NCBI GenBank assembly: GCA_036346225.1
Contig: JARFIW010001082.1
Coordinates: 5,952,001 to 6,016,000, forward strand
DNA from: Platerodrilus igneus
Taxonomy: Eukaryota; Arthropoda; Insecta; Coleoptera; Lycidae
Direction of reading: 5' to 3'
DNA length: 64,000 bases
Shown piece by piece: positions 12,107 to 22,587 of the stretch (its first letter is position 1; the number at the start of each line of letters is the position of its first letter). A program made the translations under genes and the position numbers. The notes under the pieces are model-generated. The model worked only from the letters and a program-made list of their open reading frames with translations, did not search any database and was not told the origin of the DNA.

Positions 12107-12360
12107 ATGCCAGTTGATCTCGACCATCTGAAATTTAAACTGTCGACAGACATTCGTAACAGCTGTCGAATTGTTGCAAAAAAGAAAGTTGATGGTATGA
12201 TATTCGAATTAGACTTAAAAAGATACCAGAAGACAAAACGCCGGGAATGGGTGAGTAAAATTCCTATTTTGAAGGTATACCTTGGAAGCTTCCGAAATAC
12301 TTTTAAAGGAACTGGTAGTAGAAGATCCTAATAGTTTTATAAAAATCACCTGCACATGAC
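12107..12360 (+). pseudogene. Harbinger-type transposase N-terminal fragment
   Basis: The frame from 12,107 includes a basic segment (KRYQKTKRREWVSK, about 12,216-12,257). After a frame change it continues as EASEILLKELVVEDPNSFIK (12,287-12,346). The acidic LLKEL-EDPxSF pattern following a basic RR-W segment resembles the N-terminus of HARBI1-like DDE transposases. The catalytic domain is absent and the sequence stops soon afterwards. Assignment rests on the pattern, the element context and the partner MADF gene, so it is moderate. Confidence 0.45.
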
Positions 12361-12559
12361 AAACGAAAATTTTTATTTTAGTTTTAACTTCCGATGCTAT
12401 AAAACCATCAACGCTAATGCTTTTTGCCATTCTAAAATGTGCTTCATGTTTTGCCTTTTTGTTTTTATTTATTGGAGAAGGTACATACAACAAACATGAA
12501 TACTGTTCATAGGCATTTAAAAATCTAATTATTTGAGTGTTGGTCCACTTTTCTCTCAT
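12347..12559 (-). pseudogene. MADF/Myb-SANT-like domain protein of the Harbinger element (truncated)
   Basis: The minus-strand frame from ATG at 12,559 begins MREKWTNTQIIRFLNAYEQ and continues with CLLYVPSP, a lysine-rich KNKKAKHE segment and VDGFIASEVKTKIK. This fits a MADF-type DNA-binding domain: the N-terminal Trp, the alternating hydrophobic helix, the CLL turn, and the third helix ending in VKTKIK. The remaining downstream residues (to 12,215) do not look like protein of the family, so the gene is cut off just after the domain. In PIF/Harbinger elements such a protein helps bring the transposase to DNA and into the nucleus. Confidence 0.55.
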
Positions 12560-12950
12560 TTTTAATTAAAATCGATAAACAAATGTGGCAAACTGTACTT
12601 CTCACGCTTTTTATAAAATGTTCGAATATTAAATATGTGAAAGTATTTACACTTATGGAATTATTCAAGGTGCCAGTAGTGAGTTTACATATACTGGCGT
12701 ATGACTCATTATTGACGCATAAAATTCGGTAGGTAGCAGAAAACTTACATTAATAAATAAATAAGAACACTTGTACCTCAGTAAAGGTTTAAACCTGCAA
12801 GTTAATTTTACTAGCGCACTAGTATCTACTTGTGCCAGCGAATCCATGTGTAAATGCTCCAATACCTACATGTCTAAACCTTTACTAGCGTGCCAGTTCT
12901 CCTGGCGTGATACTGGCGTCAACAAATCATTCTATGTGTAAACACTCCTT

Positions 12951-13530
12951 AAAAATCTACTTGCTTGAGTAATTGGATTTCACTGTATCTATGGAAACGA
13001 CAAAAGTCGTCATGAGAGCCGGTAATACAAGTATCAAACAAAATCCCAACAATTTAGTGAATTCTTTTGAAACTATGACGCAAATAAACATAGTTTCAAA
13101 CGATTTTAACTTAATAAAATAGATCTGCAAATAAGAAATGATTTAATACAATGTTATTATGAATGCGGTAAAAATGCAGTGCTGGCTTACAAAATTTTTA
13201 TACAAAAATGACTTTGAGAACAGAACTCTGTTAAGGCGAACCATAACTTGATTGGCATGTTTAAAATACAAGTTTCTAAATGACCTTCCGATATCAATGA
13301 GAGTGATGTCTAAGTTACATAAGTTCTTCGTGAAAATAAAAAAGAACCAATAACAGTAGTATGAATACAATATTAAAACAAAAAGTTTGATGATGCCATC
13401 TACCATTCTTTGATAAATTTTACGCAAAAATCTGAAAAATGTTTTCCTATAAATTGCATTTGTTATTTCAAATAAAATAAGAAGATTTTGCTGCTAGGTA
13501 TGATTTTTTAAGAGTGTTGAATCAGATGGA
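12951..13530. other. No gene recognised
   Basis: AT-rich sequence between two element remnants. The minus-strand open frame at 13,143-13,427 is hydrophobic but shows no family motif and is probably fortuitous. Confidence 0.55.
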
Positions 13531-13539
13531 AGTTGAACT

Positions 13540-14125
13540 CGCAACTTATGGACAAACGAGATTCGCGTCTCTCATAAGATAGAATTAATACGCGCAGCTG
13601 TCGAATAGGGTCATGAAACACCTCCCATGAATCCTTTCAGGAAGGCCTTCATGACAAGAAGGTCATCGTTTGGCGGTTTCACAGCTAACTTGATCATTCA
13701 GCTATACATTTTCAAATAGTGCAGAACGGAGAGCCGCAACAGCCGCTTATAAAAGATCCCGTAAATGTCAAGAGATTGTGTGATTCTGCAGTTGCAAAAC
13801 GAATATCAAGGAATTGCAAACGTGATTTTTTTATGAAGCACTTCCGCACATTTATCAACCAATTTCAAGATCGCACTATGAGTATATTTCGAAAATTCAT
13901 GGCCGCCAAGTTCGCCTGATCTTAAATCAGCGGAATACTGGTTGAGAGATCATTTAAAAGCTTTTGTGTTTAAAATCAGGCTAACAGTGGAAGAATTAAA
14001 AGACAGTATTAGGAATGATGTTACACAATTTGGAAGAGGGGTTTGTGAATTTACACTATCAAAATGGAGGAGGTCATATCGAGCATTTGCTGGAAACAGA
14101 CAAATCTCATTATTAAAGTCATTTT
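13540..14125 (+). pseudogene. mariner-type transposase C-terminal remnant
   Basis: Across two frames the plus strand encodes the last part of a mariner-type transposase. SPDLKSAEYWLRDHLKAFVF (about 13,910-13,970) corresponds to the third catalytic block, where the usual Asp before the aromatic pair reads as Glu. Then LTVEELKDSIRNDV (13,985-14,030) is the conserved C-terminal helix that follows it. Upstream, 13,719-13,919 is open and in the right place for the region around the second catalytic Asp, but it is too diverged to read the residue. No terminal repeats are visible. Confidence 0.6.
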
Positions 14126-15455
14126 ATTTCTTACACCTTTTATTGTTAGTTTAATTATTAAAAAAACTTGTGATAAATTTATAACATTGTAGTTTAAGTT
14201 TTTTATAATTTTCATCTTTTTAAGCAACTAAGTTGATTACAAGACTTCCTTGTTTATCGTGTAGGTATTTAGTTTTTTCATAAAGTTTTCTATTCTTTTA
14301 GTTCCAATAAAGCAGTATTATCATTGTTCAACCTTTAATTAGCTTGATGGTTAAGGATTTCATTAAAAGTTAAGTAAATAATGTTGAAAATATTTAAGTA
14401 ATATTAATAATGACTGGGAAAAGTTGACAAGACATCCTAAAATTATTAACTCTAAGATTAGTGGTTAAAATTGACTTTATCTAGGAAACATTGACATTGA
14501 TCTTAACATATACACGTTTATCGTGTCAAGGAGTCTGAAACTCGTAGAAATTATTCCGCTAAGTTCAGAACAACTGCTAGTTAGTTATACAAAGTGGCAG
14601 ACAAACAATATCCAGGTTGCATATTGGCATATTCACGAAGAAAAATGTAGAAATATAAGTTATAATAAACGGAGAGTTTGAATAATTTATTGAAAAGTTA
14701 AAGTTAGATTCTAACCTGGAACACCTGTTATATTGCTACCATGATTCTTTCTGCAATAATATTGGTACATTTTAAAATTCCCCATAATTTAAGCTTCTAC
14801 GAAAATGACGAAGGCATTAGTTTTAATGCACGCAAGGAACGCAATAGCTTCCTAACACGTGACGAAGTGTTTCGTAATTTCTTAAAGTTCATCTTCAATT
14901 ATAACAAATAGCAGTTTCCTTACCTGTGCAATATGAAAAAGCTTAAATTCCCAGACAATTATAACTCCCGAAGTTAATGAAGAATTATTGCTCGTTCTCG
15001 GTATTCAACTTACCGTAATTGCTTCAAGTGCACAAAACATTCAAACTTCTAGGCAACTCATTAAAAGTTTTAAATTTAGCCAGCGATACATAAATGAACG
15101 AAATTTATGAAATGTCACGGCTACAATCAATTCTAAACAAAAAAAAATACTGCCGTTCAACAAGCACTAATTAGTTTCTAAAGTATTTTAAAGGTGTGAT
15201 GTAAACAACGATTATGTGTTACATGTGAGGAAAAATTACAAGTTTTTAGCTATTGATAAACCCAGCGTTAGTGTTTCAATTTTAATAAACCCTGTCTTAT
15301 TTTTGCGAAAAGAAATTTTCCGATCACAGGCTTTGAGAAAATGTGTCCACGCTAAATGTTACACTTAAAAAAAAATATTTCAACTCGCGCTTTCAAAGAA
15401 TATAATACCAGAGTTGCATTTTATATTTCAGGATTTGAGATAAAAACAAATAGTA
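14126..15455. other. AT-rich stretch, no gene recognised
   Basis: No open frame with recognisable protein motifs and no strong repeat. It separates two mariner-type ghosts of different subfamilies. Confidence 0.55.
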
Positions 15456-16440
15456 ATATACAAAAGTGGTTTTATTGTTCTCAAAATATTATTCATGTGT
15501 CTGAACCATTTTGGAAGTACTTTTTTAACTCCGATTGAGGCAGCATCTACAAAACGCCCATTTTACAGCATTAACAGCTTCTTCGAAGTGTCAAAATACG
15601 TTGCCCTCGCAATTTATTCTTGATATGTCGGAATAAAAAGGAGTCACTGGGTGGCAAATGAGTATTATACGACGGATGACCAATCAAACCGACGTTTTGA
15701 CTACTCAAAATGTCATTGTTTCAGCCGATTTGTGAGAGCTCGCATTGTCGTGGTGGAGAACGATCCATCTCAAGCGGTAGGTTTCCTTATTTCTTCGAAA
15801 ACTACTGGCAAACAAATAACTGTGTACCATGCAGAATCAACCGCTCTATGTTTCTCTAAAGGAACGGTTGAAACATGTCCACTTTTCTGAAAAAGATAGG
15901 CGATCATTTGCTTCGAAGTGCTTCGTGCATTAGCAGCCTTTCTTGGATTTAGTTTAATTTTAAAAACCCATACAGTCGACTACTGTTTACTTATTAGATT
16001 CACGATTAGTCATCTGTCACAATGCCGCAGACGCGTTTGAAAGCACTGCGATCGTATTTTTTGATCATTTCTTTCAACCAATCGACATGGGCCTGTTTTT
16101 GAACGATTGTCAAATTATACGCAATCCAACACGAACAAATCTTTTTGACAACCAAATGTTCATTCATGCAATTTTGAATGTAAACTGATCCCACAAATCA
16201 CATGATGATTTCTTAGTATCAGTTCAAAAACCAATGTTTTCCGGAACAACAACCGATTTTAGACGACCTTCATCAATCTTGGCCAAGATTGAAGTCTGCA
16301 AAATAGTACTTGATGGTGCTTCATCGCCAAAAATCGAATTATCATCAATGTGCTGTTGTTAGGGCGATCCAGGTCTATAGTTGTAAAAAATAATCGCCCA
16401 AAAATGCTCACCATTTAGTTCCCTTTTTAGTCGAGATGAA
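15456..16440 (-). pseudogene. mariner transposase remnant (SETMAR-like, nearly full length)
   Basis: Reading the minus strand from 16,440 to 15,456 recovers most of a mariner transposase in a mosaic of frames. HFWAIIFYNY and DDNSIFGDEAPSS form the first helix-turn-helix. IDEGRLKSVVVPENIGF and VYIQNCMNEHLVVKKICSCW form the second. KRVCGIVTDD holds the first catalytic Asp block. KSGHVSTVPLEKH is followed by a readable second Asp block containing NDIL/ALTNRL, and HLPPSDSFLFRHIKNKL holds the third catalytic block. The end is YYFENNKT. The order and spacing match the mariner branch captured in vertebrate SETMAR. Multiple stops and frameshifts inactivate it. The 16,006-16,194 segment is the longest intact frame. 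Confidence 0.8.
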
Positions 16441-16880
16441 TTTGTTCAAGTTACTATAACAGCACAAACAGCGCTCGTATACGTCAACACGTTCTGAGTA
16501 CGTATACCATCAAAAAAGTCGAACTTTGCGATGGAAACGTTAGTGGCCAGGTGGCAGTACTATTTTAACGTTATCCCAAAATATAGATGTTTATCTTAAT
16601 GCGAGCTAAATAACTTCAGTTATCTTCAAAAATAAATACGCCGTATGAACAACATCTGTAAAAAGTACGAAAGGTGGCAGCTATTGAAACTTTTAAACCC
16701 TTTAAAGAGAAATTAAGAATTGGTATTGAATGAATTCCGTATTGCGAATAATAAAAAACGATTGTGATTTAACCACAATAACTAGACCGAAAAAAGTAAT
16801 GTCTGGAACCAGTAGAGGCATTCATTAAATCAAAACAAGACATAAAAGCTTGATTCTTTAATTAGAAAATTATATAATCA
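16441..16880. other. No gene recognised
   Basis: AT-rich. The part next to 16,560 may contain the decayed 5' terminus of the neighbouring mariner, but no matching terminal repeat was found at the other side. Confidence 0.4.
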
Positions 16881-16884
16881 TTTT

Positions 16885-17190
16885 TCGACATAATCGTCTT
16901 GGTGCTCAGTACATCCTCTCAATGCTGCACCTATTTTCGATATAGGTACATGAAAAATTCCGACGTTTTACTTAGAATCCCATTGGCTACCGCAATCTTC
17001 ATTCGTTCATTTCCGCTTTGCCTCATATCCTACAGGTTCCTTTATAACACTGGAAAGAGGTATAAGCCGCAGGCTGCTAGGTCCAGGGAGTATTGCGGAA
17101 GAACAATGTCATCGGATTTTGAACTATGAAACGCTTCTGGTTGCGTTAGGTTTGTGAATTCGGGTATTGTCGTAGCCTAATAATGCTTGA
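16885..17190 (-). pseudogene. mariner transposase C-terminal remnant
   Basis: The minus strand reads YDNTRIHKPNATRS (second catalytic Asp block, about 17,172-17,135). In the next frame it reads SKSDDIVLPQYSLDLAACGL followed by YLFPVL (about 17,130-17,040), the third catalytic block with the Asp replaced. After that come a long helix and TEHQDDYVEK before the stop near 16,885. The pattern DN...LP.YS.DLA...YLFP.L...GDYVEK is that of mariner C-termini. Frame changes and stops break it. It belongs to a different mariner lineage from the copy at 15.5-16.4 kb. Confidence 0.62.
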
Positions 17191-18300
17191 TGTTGGCTAT
17201 TGCGAATGTGTCTGTGCCCAGAGAATACACAGTTGTCAGTATATAGATGCGACGGGTAGCGGAAAACAATTGAATGAGCGAAATCCTATTGAAAAACTTG
17301 ATGCAGCTAGTGGCTCCAGTAGCCGGCGGTAGCCAAAGTCGTGCATTTTGTAAGGTGTGAAAAAATGTTGGTCTACGGCGCATGGGTGTCTTTGCCAAAC
17401 CAATAAGGCAGTTTCCCTAAAATGACGTTCTCAAGTGGACAGGGTGTAGATGCAGCTGCGATTACGTTCTTCGTATGCTTCACATAGAAAAACAAAAACA
17501 GTACAACTCATTCGATCTAAACGGTGCTCTAGACGGTCATAGTGTTAGGTGTTTAATACTTTCCTTCCCTTCTGGTACAAGTATGAAAAATAGTGAACAT
17601 TGATTTGCGTTTCGTCGTGACTCTTTATAGAGGGTTAGTTAAAAGTATGAAGACGAATTTATTGTCGTTAATATTTATTTTAGCAAATTATGTTCAATAG
17701 AAAAGTTATCTTTAAGATTTTTATCTACATTTTAGAATGCTTGAAATTTTTTTCCCTTCAATTGTTTTGTGTTACGCCTGTCCGCGTAATTTTTTTTAAA
17801 TGGGAGCTTGTTAATTTTACTTTACCATTCGATAGAGCATTTTTTCCTCTTTGCAATATTGTGTGTTTCTTTTTAAATTTATTTAATAAGATTTTTACAT
17901 CTAAGATAGACAAAATTATTTGCAGTCAAGTTATTGGTCACAATCTTATCATTAAAAACAAATTAATAACTAAGTAAATTAATGACCCAAACGATTTACA
18001 AAACTCCGAAGAGAATTCTTTAAAAATTTACAAGAAAATTCTTGTATCGTTCTGATAATTCGGATTTTTAAGACGCCGGTTCAAATACTACAATATATTT
18101 ACTAATTCGTAGATACATGAGTCAGGTAACTTCAGCAGTGGTTATTGTTTACATCAAATACAGTTGTGCAATTTATTTCTGTTAATATGAGGAATGGCGA
18201 GTTTAAGCGAACGTAAAAGAATTGAAATACTTACCAAATATATACAAAACTAAGCCAATCAAGAAACAAATAATAGCACCCTAGCAACACAAAATAAAAA
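17191..18300. other. Unresolved stretch
   Basis: A 73-codon minus-strand frame (17,177-17,398) precedes the mariner tail and may be a scrambled upstream part of it, but I could not match it to any block. The 95-codon plus frame at 17,690-17,977 is rich in Phe, Ile, Leu and Lys, as expected of random AT-rich DNA, and has no motif. Confidence 0.4.
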
Positions 18301-18304
18301 TAAA

Positions 18305-19440
18305 AATAAATAATTTAAGAAGATATATAGAACGATTAAAACAATACGTAAAAACAAATCTCAGTAAGGAAGCCAAAACTAACAGGATAAATTACAAAAC
18401 AAAAGACAATAGAAGAATTGGACAAAAAGCAACAAAAACTTCAAGCGCTAGTCAACAGCAATACGATACCAGAAGACTAACAACAGAAAGGAACAGAACC
18501 AAACATTCAACCAAATTCATTAGAAATTCTACCAAAAATTAGGCCACCACCAAATCACAATAAACAATACACCACATGTAACAAATACTGAAGTCTTTTG
18601 GAGTAGATCATGAATCAAGTTCAACACAAACAATATGCGCCATGGCTTCAAAAGGAAACAAATAAATACAACGGAATACAAGCAATGTAAGATATAACGA
18701 TCACATATGCGACGAAATTGTCCAAACCATCAATAAAACAAACAACTGGAGATCATCTGGAAATGATAAAATAATAAACATCTGGCTAAAAAGAATTACA
18801 ACACATTAACATCTAACACTATTACTAAAGAAATACACTGCACATCCATGTACAGTATCACATATACTCGCAGAGGGAATAAAATATCTCAAACCAAAAC
18901 CAGCGGACACAAGGCGCTGCAAAATAGCGTCCAATAAAGTGTCTACTTATCTATAAAGTAGTAACAGTCAAAATAACACAAAAACTAGTCATACATGCAA
19001 CAAAAAGCAAAATAATACACGAAGAAAGAAAGGATGCCACAAAAGAGAAAGGTGATGTAAAGAACAACCAATAATAGATGCAGAAATAACACACCAAGCA
19101 AAAGTCAAAAAACAGTTCTACTTTACGCATACACAGACTATCAAAAAGCACACCACAGCATACTGCACTCATGGCTAATATACTTACTACAAATACACAA
19201 AGCAAGCCCAACACTAATCAATTTTTTGGAAATAAACAGAAGCACCACACTATATATAAAAACAAGCACAGGCAATATATAAACAACGGAAATTCAAATA
19301 ATTAGGGTATATACCAGGAAGACTGTCTAAATGCTTTCTGGTTCTGCTTAGCATTAAATCCACTATATAGTACATAAAACAAAACAAAATACAGAATAAG
19401 ATCAATGGAATACACTAACACAAAATCACGCACCTCATTG
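18305..19440 (+). pseudogene. Non-LTR retrotransposon reverse transcriptase ghost (R2/CRE-like type)
   Basis: The plus strand, read through many stops and frame shifts, gives a colinear reverse transcriptase. LRRYIERLKQYV (about 18,318) is a pre-RT helix. NNWRSSGNDKIINIWLKRI (about 18,741-18,797) corresponds to the finger region. DYQKAHHSILHSWLIYLL (about 19,138-19,190) is motif A with the catalytic position changed. GIYQEDCLNAFWFCLALNPL (19,305-19,365) is motif B. The motif B wording is typical of LINEs encoding a restriction-like endonuclease (CRE, R2, R4, NeSL groups). No YxDD box or endonuclease domain is recognisable downstream. It is clearly inactive. Confidence 0.6.
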
Positions 19441-20377
19441 AAGAACGGTCATTCACTAATAGTCGTTCTGTTTATAAAGGCGCTTTCCAATAATACGTTT
19501 AACGATCAACTAAGAGTTAAATTGCGTGAAGGTTCATGCTCGAAATTTAAATATTGGTTAAAACAATATCTTTTTTAAACCTATGGAGTAAAATGCAACG
19601 CATACAAGTAAATTATATTGAAAAACGAACGACTTAAATGGGAAGGAGACTTATGGAGTTAATTATGGTATTAATGAAAACATAAACGGAGGAATTAAAA
19701 ATTGATTTTACGACACGGTTATTATGGTACAAAATGTAGATAGAAATTTGATCTACGAATTGGCTTGAAGAATTTATTTTGAAAATGCAAGTATATATTT
19801 GTTTAAATCTTTTAAAGGACATTTATGTACTAGAAATAATTAAATAGGTTAATCTACTTAAGAGTTTGGCATATAGATATTATTTTGTAAATGGATATTG
19901 TAAGCCTGTTTTGAGGTTAAATTCTGATTAAATTCGACCATGATCAAAGGTATAAAAGGGTATCTGATCAGCTACTTTTTCGGAGGTATAAGAGATTACA
20001 ACAATTATCCATTCTATTTAATATGCACATAGTGTGACATACATGAGAAAAATCTAGACGAGACTATGCTCTCCACATTAAATAGTAATTATGAAATGCT
20101 TGTTTTTGACTAAAGATGAACTCTTCATTTATAGTTTTAATGTTTTTATGGATAGTGTGTGTTGAAGAAAATTGTTAGTGAATGTATCGATTATTATAAT
20201 TTGAAGGACTGATTACAAATATTCTATGTGATTATAATTGTGATGTTGAAATTTGGTCATTTCATTCCATCTGAGCTAGATAGTATGGGCATCGTCAGGC
20301 AGTAAATCTTGTTAGATCAATTTTGTTTCCATAATATCTTTTAACACAGCATATGGGCACATTTTTTATAGCTACAG

Positions 20378-20378
<1 letters not shown>
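19441..20378. other. AT-rich stretch, no gene recognised
   Basis: No coding similarity. A GGTATAAAAGG string at 19,950-19,960 resembles a TATA box, but no gene follows it. Confidence 0.5.

Positions 20379-20432
<54 letters not shown>
20379..20432. repeat. (TA)n microsatellite
   Basis: About 27 uninterrupted TA units. The open frames full of Tyr-Ile pairs over it are artefacts of the repeat. Confidence 0.95.
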
Positions 20433-20436
<4 letters not shown>

Positions 20437-20560
20437 CGTCGTGACTGACGATAGATGAAGCGAAAATGATGGCAACGTTTGCTGTGAAGATTTTACCTGC
20501 TTCTGTTCGTATATCTGCGGTTGGCAAGGAAGATACAGGCTCAAATCCTGTCCGGGACCT
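20433..20560 (+). repeat. tRNA-3'-half-like segment beside the (TA)n tract
   Basis: At 20,535-20,551 the sequence ACAGG CTCAAAT CCTGT forms a perfect 5-bp stem with a 7-base loop. This is the geometry and near-consensus of a tRNA T arm (B box GGCTCAAATCC), followed by CCGGGACC as an acceptor-like 3' strand. No D arm, anticodon arm or matching 5' acceptor strand is recognisable. It is therefore more likely a decayed tRNA-derived repeat than a tRNA gene. Confidence 0.4.
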
Positions 20561-20695
20561 TATATTTTCCATATTTCAATTACTAGCTCGATTTCAAATG
20601 ATCATTTGGGCTTTGCATAAAAGTATAAGTTATTATTTCATGTTAGTCACTGTAACACTATAGTATTTATCAACTTACCTTGTGTAATTAACTAC

Positions 20696-20697
<2 letters not shown>

Positions 20698-20737
<40 letters not shown>

Positions 20738-20741
20738 TATA
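20698..20741. repeat. (TA)n microsatellite, left flank of a mariner-type element
   Basis: A TA array interrupted by one ACATA. It ends in the TA that abuts the transposon terminus at 20,742; the array resumes after the element at 22,011. Confidence 0.9.
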
Positions 20742-22009
20742 CCGGGTGCTTCAAAAAAATGTATACACACTTTAAACTATTGTAGTTTTCCCGCTCTACA
20801 AGGCTAATGTTATATTTCTTCTCCAGGTGCCAGCATAATCGTCCCTCTATGTTATATTATCAGTTGGAATTTGTAATATCAACATGGGGGACGTACGTTT
20901 GAGTTTTGAAGAACGTAAGCAGGTTATTAAGTGGTACTGGAAGTTTGAGAATGTAAATGAAGTTCAAAGACATTCGAAGTTCATGGAACAGTGTGTGATG
21001 TGCATAAAGGTCATTCAGGTCGGCCTCGAACAGCTACAAGTGATGAGTCATCAACGGCAGTCTTGGAACTGTTTCAACGCTCTCCTAACAAATCTTCAAG
21101 GCAAGGGGCACGTGAAAGTGATGTAAGTGCTAGCAGCGTGCTACGCGTTCTGAAGAGAGGCAAGTATCGTGTTTACATTCCAAGGCTGGTGCAACAGCTA
21201 AATGACGACGATCCAGATCGAAGGTTGCAATTTTGTGAATGGATTCAGGAGATGGTGATACGTGAACCGGGATTTATGGGTAGCATCATTTGGTCGGATG
21301 AAGCCCAATTCAAACTTAATGGAACTGTCAATAGGCACAATTGTGTTTACTGGTGTGAAGAAAATCCTCACATTACAATTGAAAAAGCTGTAAATTTGCC
21401 TGGTGTAAATGTGTGGTGCGGTTTGTCTTCAAGGGGACTCATTGGACCTTTTCGATTTGAAGGCACTGTAACTGGTATTAATTACCTAACAATGCTTGCT
21501 GATTCCATATTTCCTGCCATTCGTGCATTATACGGTAATGATGATTTTATTTTCAACAAGATGGTGCTCCGCCGCACTATCACAGGGACGTACGAGCTTA
21601 CCTGGATCAAAATTTGTCGGGCCAGTGGATAGGACGCAGGGGGCCAATCGAGTTTCCAGCACGCTCTCCAGACCTTACACCACTGGATTTCTTCTTGTGG
21701 GGCACAGTAAAAGATGAGGTGTACAAACGTAAACCACGTAACCTAGACATTCTTTGGAATGAGATTCAAGCAGTGTGTAGAGAAATCTCATTGGACGTTT
21801 TGATACGATGTACAGAATCTGTGGTGACTCGTACTCAGAATTGTATTGATGCTGCAGGTCACCAATTTGAACTGTATTAACATTTGTTATTTATGTTTCA
21901 TTTACATTGGACTTTCAGCTTTCTATTTTCCTGAAATTTAACTTTGTAGAACGGTAAATAAATTTTCTATGGAAGTTCAAAGTGTGTATACATTTTTTTG
22001 AAGCACCCA

Positions 22010-22010
<1 letters not shown>
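20742..22010 (+). mobile_element. mariner-type element with DD41D spacing, almost complete
   Basis: The termini are inverted repeats: left CCGGGTGCTTCAAAAAAATG and right (inverted) CTGGGTGCTTCAAAAAAATG. They are matched for about 31 bp with a single difference and flanked on both sides by TA, the usual target duplication of this superfamily. The element is 1,269 bp and sits inside a (TA)n tract. It contains one damaged transposase gene in the same orientation. The well-preserved termini and few lesions suggest a fairly recent insertion compared with its neighbours. Confidence 0.93.
20884..21880 (+). pseudogene. mariner-type DD41D transposase, inactivated by two frame lesions
   Basis: ATG at 20,884 starts MGDVRLSFEERKQVIKWYWK, the N-terminal helix-turn-helix. 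At about 20,972-20,985 an internal deletion changes frame and removes roughly 25 residues that related proteins have. The second segment (to about 21,557) contains DVHKGHSGRPRTATSD (AT-hook-like linker), SSVLRVLKRG (second helix-turn-helix) and IIWSDEAQFKLNG with the first catalytic Asp. A second, apparently single-base loss just before 21,560 shifts frame. The third segment carries QDGAPPHYHRDV (second Asp) and SPDLTPLDFFLWG (third Asp) and ends at TAA 21,880. I count 41 residues between the second and third Asp, which fits the DD41D (rosa/VISITOR) group. All catalytic residues are preserved, but not in one frame. Confidence 0.9.

Positions 22011-22045
<35 letters not shown>
22011..22045. repeat. 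(TA)n microsatellite between the mariner-type element and the PLE palindrome
   Basis: About 17 TA units continuing the array interrupted by the transposon. It also directly abuts the 3' end of the left PLE arm. Confidence 0.9.
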
Positions 22046-22048
<3 letters not shown>

Positions 22049-22427
22049 AATATGATAGTTTGTGGGTTATAGGTCTGCTGGAAATAACTACTCTTCTTTA
22101 ATACCTAAATTTTCGCATATATTTTATGCTTGATCACAGGTTTAACTAAAAATATATAAACACTGATTAATACTATAAGTATGACAACTTGCAGCTACTT
22201 ACAATGAGATTGGTTATAAATATGATTGGAACATGAAATTATTGTGTATAAATTAAATATTTAAAATAGCTTTTTTAAATGGTAAAAAATTTTTTTAAAA
22301 TAGAAAAGGTAAAATATTGGTTTGGCAGAATTTCAAAAATTTGATTAATGCTATCTTGGATTTATATGTATGTATGGGTGCATGTGTAAGTAGAATGAGG
22401 TACCTAACTGTATGTTTGAGTGTATGT

Positions 22428-22495
22428 ATGTGTGTGTGTGTTTGGATGTATGTGTGTGTGCGTGTGTGTGTGTGTGTGTGGGTATGTGTGTGTGA
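22428..22495. repeat. (GT)n microsatellite inside the left PLE arm
   Basis: A GT-rich run with a few GTAT and GGAT interruptions. The mirror (CA)n tract at 23,107-23,190 is longer, so the two arms have diverged by repeat slippage since the inverted pair formed. Confidence 0.9.
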
Positions 22496-22587
22496 TAGTA
22501 TGTCTGTGTTCCCAAGTAACGTAAAGGTTACCATATATAAGAGTATGTGTTTATATAATACTTAACTATCCAAAGTTTTGTAGAAGT

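Larger units (their letters stand above)
12011..12950. mobile_element. PIF/Harbinger-type element with about 85-bp inverted termini
   Basis: The left end reads AAGGGCGTTTACACCTGCAA. The right end, inverted, reads AAGGAGTGTTTACACATAGA. The two ends stay alignable for about 85 bp (12,011-12,095 and 12,866-12,950), including a shared AGAACTGGCACGC block. Subterminal copies of parts of the terminus recur at about 12,660-12,700 and 12,780-12,860. Inside are two converging partial genes: a transposase N-terminus on the plus strand and a MADF/Myb-like protein on the minus strand. Autonomous PIF/Harbinger elements carry this pair. At 940 bp the element lacks most of the transposase, so it is non-autonomous. 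A three-base TWA target duplication is not clearly readable. Confidence 0.7.

Noticed and set aside
17690..17977. 95-codon plus-strand frame, possibly a membrane protein
   Set aside because: Its Phe/Leu/Ile/Lys excess is what random AT-rich DNA gives; no start context, motif or repeat membership supports it.
19945..19990. TATA-box-like GGTATAAAAGG as a host promoter
   Set aside because: No gene, initiator or open frame follows at a sensible distance.
20341..20572. Two minus-strand open frames ending in runs of Tyr-Ile
   Set aside because: Half of each is the (TA)n tract; the remainder is the antisense of a tRNA-like repeat with no protein similarity I trust.
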